Shown one piece after another: positions 61,171 to 64,000 of a stretch of DNA of 64,000 bases. The DNA is from Azolla caroliniana (taxonomy: Eukaryota; Polypodiophyta). The position numbers and the translations under genes are program-made. The stretch's first letter is position 1, and every line of letters starts with the position of its first letter. The stretch spans positions 16,616,001 to 16,680,000 of the forward strand of contig JBHGNT010000006.1 of assembly GCA_043228905.1 (NCBI GenBank), read 5' to 3'. The notes beneath the pieces are model-generated. The model did no database searches and was not told the origin of the DNA. It saw only the letters and a program-made list of their open reading frames with translations.

Positions 61171-61870
61171 CTACTGCTCCTTACTCCCCCTCAAGCTCGG
61201 TTGGTCGATGGTCGAAAGACCCAAGTCGGTTGTGAACTGCTGCAACTTGTCAACTCCCAGAGCTTTGGTGAAGATGTCGGTCGTCTCCATGTTTGTGCTG
61301 ATGTATTGTAGGTCGACATCCCCATCCAGAACACGCTCTCGGATGAAGTGATATTGCAATTCGATGTGCTTAGTTCGAGCATGGAAGACTGGGTTCCGAG
61401 CAAGGTGAATACTGCTCATGTTGTCGTAATAGAGGAGAATCGGATCCTTGACGGGAACACCCGGATCCTTCAAGATTCTCTTGAACGAAACAGCTTCGCA
61501 TGCGGCTACGGCCGCACCCCTTTATTCGGCTTCGGTGCTTGACAGTGTGATTGTCGGTTGTTTCTTACTACTCCATGATATGGCGCCACTACTGAGAGAA
61601 AGACAAATCCGGATGTCGATCGTCGGTCGGCTCAGTAGCCGACCCAATCGGCATCAGTATAACCTTCGAGTCGTGTATCAGTGTGGCCGATTTGTAAAGG
61701 ATGCTAAAATCCATGGTTCCATTCACATACCTTAGCACTCTCTTAACACAATTGAGATGGATGTCTCGCAGAGTTTGCATAAACTGGCTAAGGAGGTCGA
61801 CCGGGTAACTCACGTCGGGTCGGGTAATTGTGAGGTAGATGAGGCTTCCGACTAGTTGACGATAATGCAT
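61171..61870 (-). pseudogene. RNase H of copia J
   Basis: Frames 61,870-61,589 (YRQLVGSLIYLTITRPDVSY) and 61,473-61,171 (YYDNMSSIHLARNPVF, ARTKHIELQYHFIRERVLDG, ETTDIFTKALGVDKLQ). Broken between them. A second purine tract (GCTTGAGGGGGAGT) lies near 61,182-61,195. Confidence 0.8.
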
Positions 61871-61915
61871 CGGCTCACACTCTCTAGTGCCTGAGTCAAC
61901 ATCTGGCTTTACATT

Positions 61916-62660
61916 TCAATCAAGAGGAGTAGTGACGGGCTTACACTGTGTCATCCCAAACTTGTAAAGAAGATTAAGGGTATAGTGCTTTTGAGAAAGC
62001 ATGATGCCGTTTGGAGTCCGAATTACTTCTATTCCTAGAAAGTAATGGAGCTCCTTCATATCCGTCATTTCGAATTGGCTAGAGAGGAGCTTCTTGATGT
62101 CCTCAATATCCGCTAAATGCTCTCCTCCTATGACCAAATCATCCACATAAATGATGATAAATACCTGTCCTCTGGCGTCGCTCCGGATGAACAGAGAGTT
62201 GTCAGACTTGGACATGTTGAAGCCGATTTAATGAAGATATTGCGTTATCTTCGAATGCCATGTTCGCGGTGCTTGCTTCAAGCCATAGAGAGGCTTTTTG
62301 AGTCGGTAGACAGCAATTGGATGTGTAGTTGACACGAATCCAGGTGGTTGTACCATGTACACCTCTTCGTCTAACTATCCTTGTAGAAAGGTGTTCTTTA
62401 TGTCCATTTGGTGGATGTGCCACCCTTTTGTTGTTGCAAGCGCAATCACGGTTCAAATTGTAGTCATCTTTCCTATCGGGCCAAAGTCTCTTCATAGTCG
62501 ACACCATGCGTTTGCACAAACCCCTTTGCCACAAGCCAAGCCTTGTACCGATGGAAAATGCCGTCGGCATTATGCTTTATCTTGAAGATCCACCGGCATC
62601 CAATTGCCTTTTGGTGGTTTGATGAAGGGACGAGATCCCATGTCTCGTTCTTGGAGAGTG
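61916..62660 (-). pseudogene. RT of copia J
   Basis: Frame 62,215-61,916 has an intact FIIIYVDDLVIGGEHL and MKELHYFLGIEVIRTPNG. Upstream, the RT fingers (AIGCRWIFKIKHNADGIFHR) are read across frame breaks near 62,480 and 62,390. Confidence 0.8.
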
Positions 62661-62661
62661 C

Positions 62662-63459
62662 TTACATCTCCTCATCCATCGCTTTGACCCATCTAGGGTC
62701 GTTGGGGGCTTCGGAATAGTTTTCTGGTTCTCGGACTGTCGACACCCTCATCATGAATGCTAATTGATATGCCATGTAGTCGTTGTAGCCGAATCGGCTA
62801 ACTACGTTCTTTTCTCGGGTGGATCGATGTGGTTCTCTTGTTGGCCTCATGATGGGCACATCCAATCTACCAAACTCACTATTGGATAAGTGAGTAGATT
62901 CATTTCCAACTGAGTCTTCGTACTCAAGCATTTTGGCCTTTCCTTTGTCCTGTTTCAGACTCAGTCGCGACGTGCTTTGCTCGTTTGGAGGCTCTTGTGG
63001 TCCACTCAACCTGGTTGAGATTAGAATTTCCTCTAATGTGAACCTCGGTTGATCATCCTCCTCCACATCTGTGTCGAACTCGGTTTCCATTGTGTCGGAT
63101 GGAGATGATTCGACTATATACCAGTATGTTGACTCGTCGAATACTACATCCTTACTCACTCATACCTTCTTGGTGGAAGGGTTGAAGCAGTTATACCCTT
63201 TTTGCTCGAGTGAGTACCCTACGAGTATACATTTCTTTGACTTGAGATCGAGCTTCTGCTATAGGTTGTCGGGAATATGTACATATGTAATTGAACCAAA
63301 TATCCATAGCTCCAGTTTCTTCCCATAGAACTTTTCACAGGGGGCAACTTCGTGCACTCCTGATGTTGTGCAACGATTCATCAGATAAACGGCCATATTC
63401 ACTGCTTCAACCCAATATGACTTTGGCAAATGTTTCTCGTTCATCGTTGCCCTTTCCAC
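62662..63459 (-). pseudogene. integrase end and linker of copia J
   Basis: 63,459-63,259: WVEAVNMAVYLMNRCTTSGV, FGSITYVHIPDN. 63,159-62,662: an open linker of 165 codons, SKDVVFDESTYWYIVESSPS to NDPRWVKAMDEEM. Confidence 0.8.
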
Positions 63460-63460
63460 C

Positions 63461-63966
63461 TCGAGTATTTCCTGATGGTGTCGAAATCCATCCAGTTTTT
63501 CATGGAAGTCGTCTAAAAGAATTGCTTGGTTCTGGCGATAGTATAGTTACAACTGAAACTCTAGTTACTTCTAAAGATTTAGCTTCTAAACCACATGTAC
63601 CAGAGAGAATTTTCAATGTTAAAACGAAACATTTGCATTCTAAAATATTCCGAGAATTTAAAATTAAATGGATGGATAAGTCTATAGAGATGCTACATGG
63701 GAATGAGAAAATACGCTTAAAACTAACTTCCCTAACTTTTCATTGCAAGAGTCTGACCATAAATATAAGGCCTAACTACCATTTTGATACATTGTCGACT
63801 ACGTCGAGACTCCGACCTTGTGGTGATCAACTCTTGTAGCGAGCGCATCAGTACTAGGTACAGGTCGATGCCACGACGGTGGTATGGGACGCTGATAGAG
63901 GCTCTAGTCCATCTCGATCCCTTTGATCGGGGGTGGTCGGGTGGATTGGCACCCTTCTTTCTCTCT
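63461..63966 (+). mobile_element. truncated gypsy H-family copy: pol 3' end and deleted LTR
   Basis: 63,464 onward matches the H pol C-terminus ([50 protein letters not shown] end and chromodomain), with a frameshift near 63,690. A shortened LTR follows (63,750-63,966; TGGTATGGGACGC and GATCGGGGGTGGTCGGGTGG), lacking the PPT and LTR start. About 10-15% diverged from H by eye. Confidence 0.85.
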
Positions 63967-64000
63967 TGTTGATGGGTGGAATGGCTCCACCCCCCTATCA

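Larger units (their letters stand above)
60795..63460 (-). mobile_element. Ty1/copia element J, 3' part with 3' LTR
   Basis: Minus strand: integrase end, linker, RT, RNase H, PPT-like AAGGGGCG and LTR (61,069 down to about 60,795). Same family as I by LTR and protein. The 5' half is missing, with a sharp join at about 63,460 to a gypsy H-family fragment. Confidence 0.85.

Overview
This window looks like nuclear DNA from a land plant: one ordinary multi-exon gene set in a dense field of nested LTR retrotransposons. The evidence for a plant is the 19-exon gene at 18,917-26,057, which encodes an MSP1/ATAD1-type AAA ATPase of the plant DAA1-like group. Ty1/copia and chromodomain-bearing Ty3/gypsy elements in mixed orientations, and long microsatellites, fit as well. 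I cannot name the species. Several Ty3 elements carry motifs unlike the common flowering-plant lineages, so a non-flowering vascular plant is possible.

Layout. 1-6,341: minus-strand gypsy A (5' LTR ends at 3,763) sits inside minus-strand non-autonomous gypsy B (5' LTR 4,929-5,448), which sits in the 3' tail of plus-strand copia M (LTR 5,871-6,341). 6,342-9,560: unassigned DNA with a 92-bp tandem duplication, then a decayed gypsy N whose promoter region carries a heat-shock-element array. 9,710-16,731: gypsy H, a complete chromovirus with LTRs that read as identical, a 5-bp target duplication, a gag-pro ORF and a pol ORF joined at a canonical -1 slippery site. 16,732-18,916: microsatellite-rich upstream region of the host gene. 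18,917-26,057: host gene. 26,058-29,029: mostly unassigned intergenic DNA with copia RNase H remnants.

29,030-33,229: decayed copia I, fused to gypsy fragment G (33,230-35,845). 36,061-50,085: a Russian doll. Copia F is split by copia E (36,904-49,973, target duplication TAACA), and the 5' LTR of E is split by gypsy C (42,584-49,660, target duplication ACGT). F is then fused at 50,086, inside a primer-binding site, to gypsy D. The LTR of D (51,298-52,673) hosts a solo copia LTR (51,727-52,367, target duplication CCATT). D abuts gypsy K (52,674-55,364), whose RNase H segment is repeated three times. Copia L (55,365-about 59,300), a LINE-like zinc-motif fragment, copia J and a gypsy H-family fragment fill the rest.

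Only H appears coding-complete. The other elements carry stops, frameshifts or truncations. I found no CRISPR array, rRNA, genuine tRNA or metabolic gene cluster, and no clearly new multi-gene system. The most interesting signals are the heat-shock-element array, the H frameshift site and its five-fold hairpin array, the conserved protease/pol junction of the A/C/G family, and the RNase H triplication.
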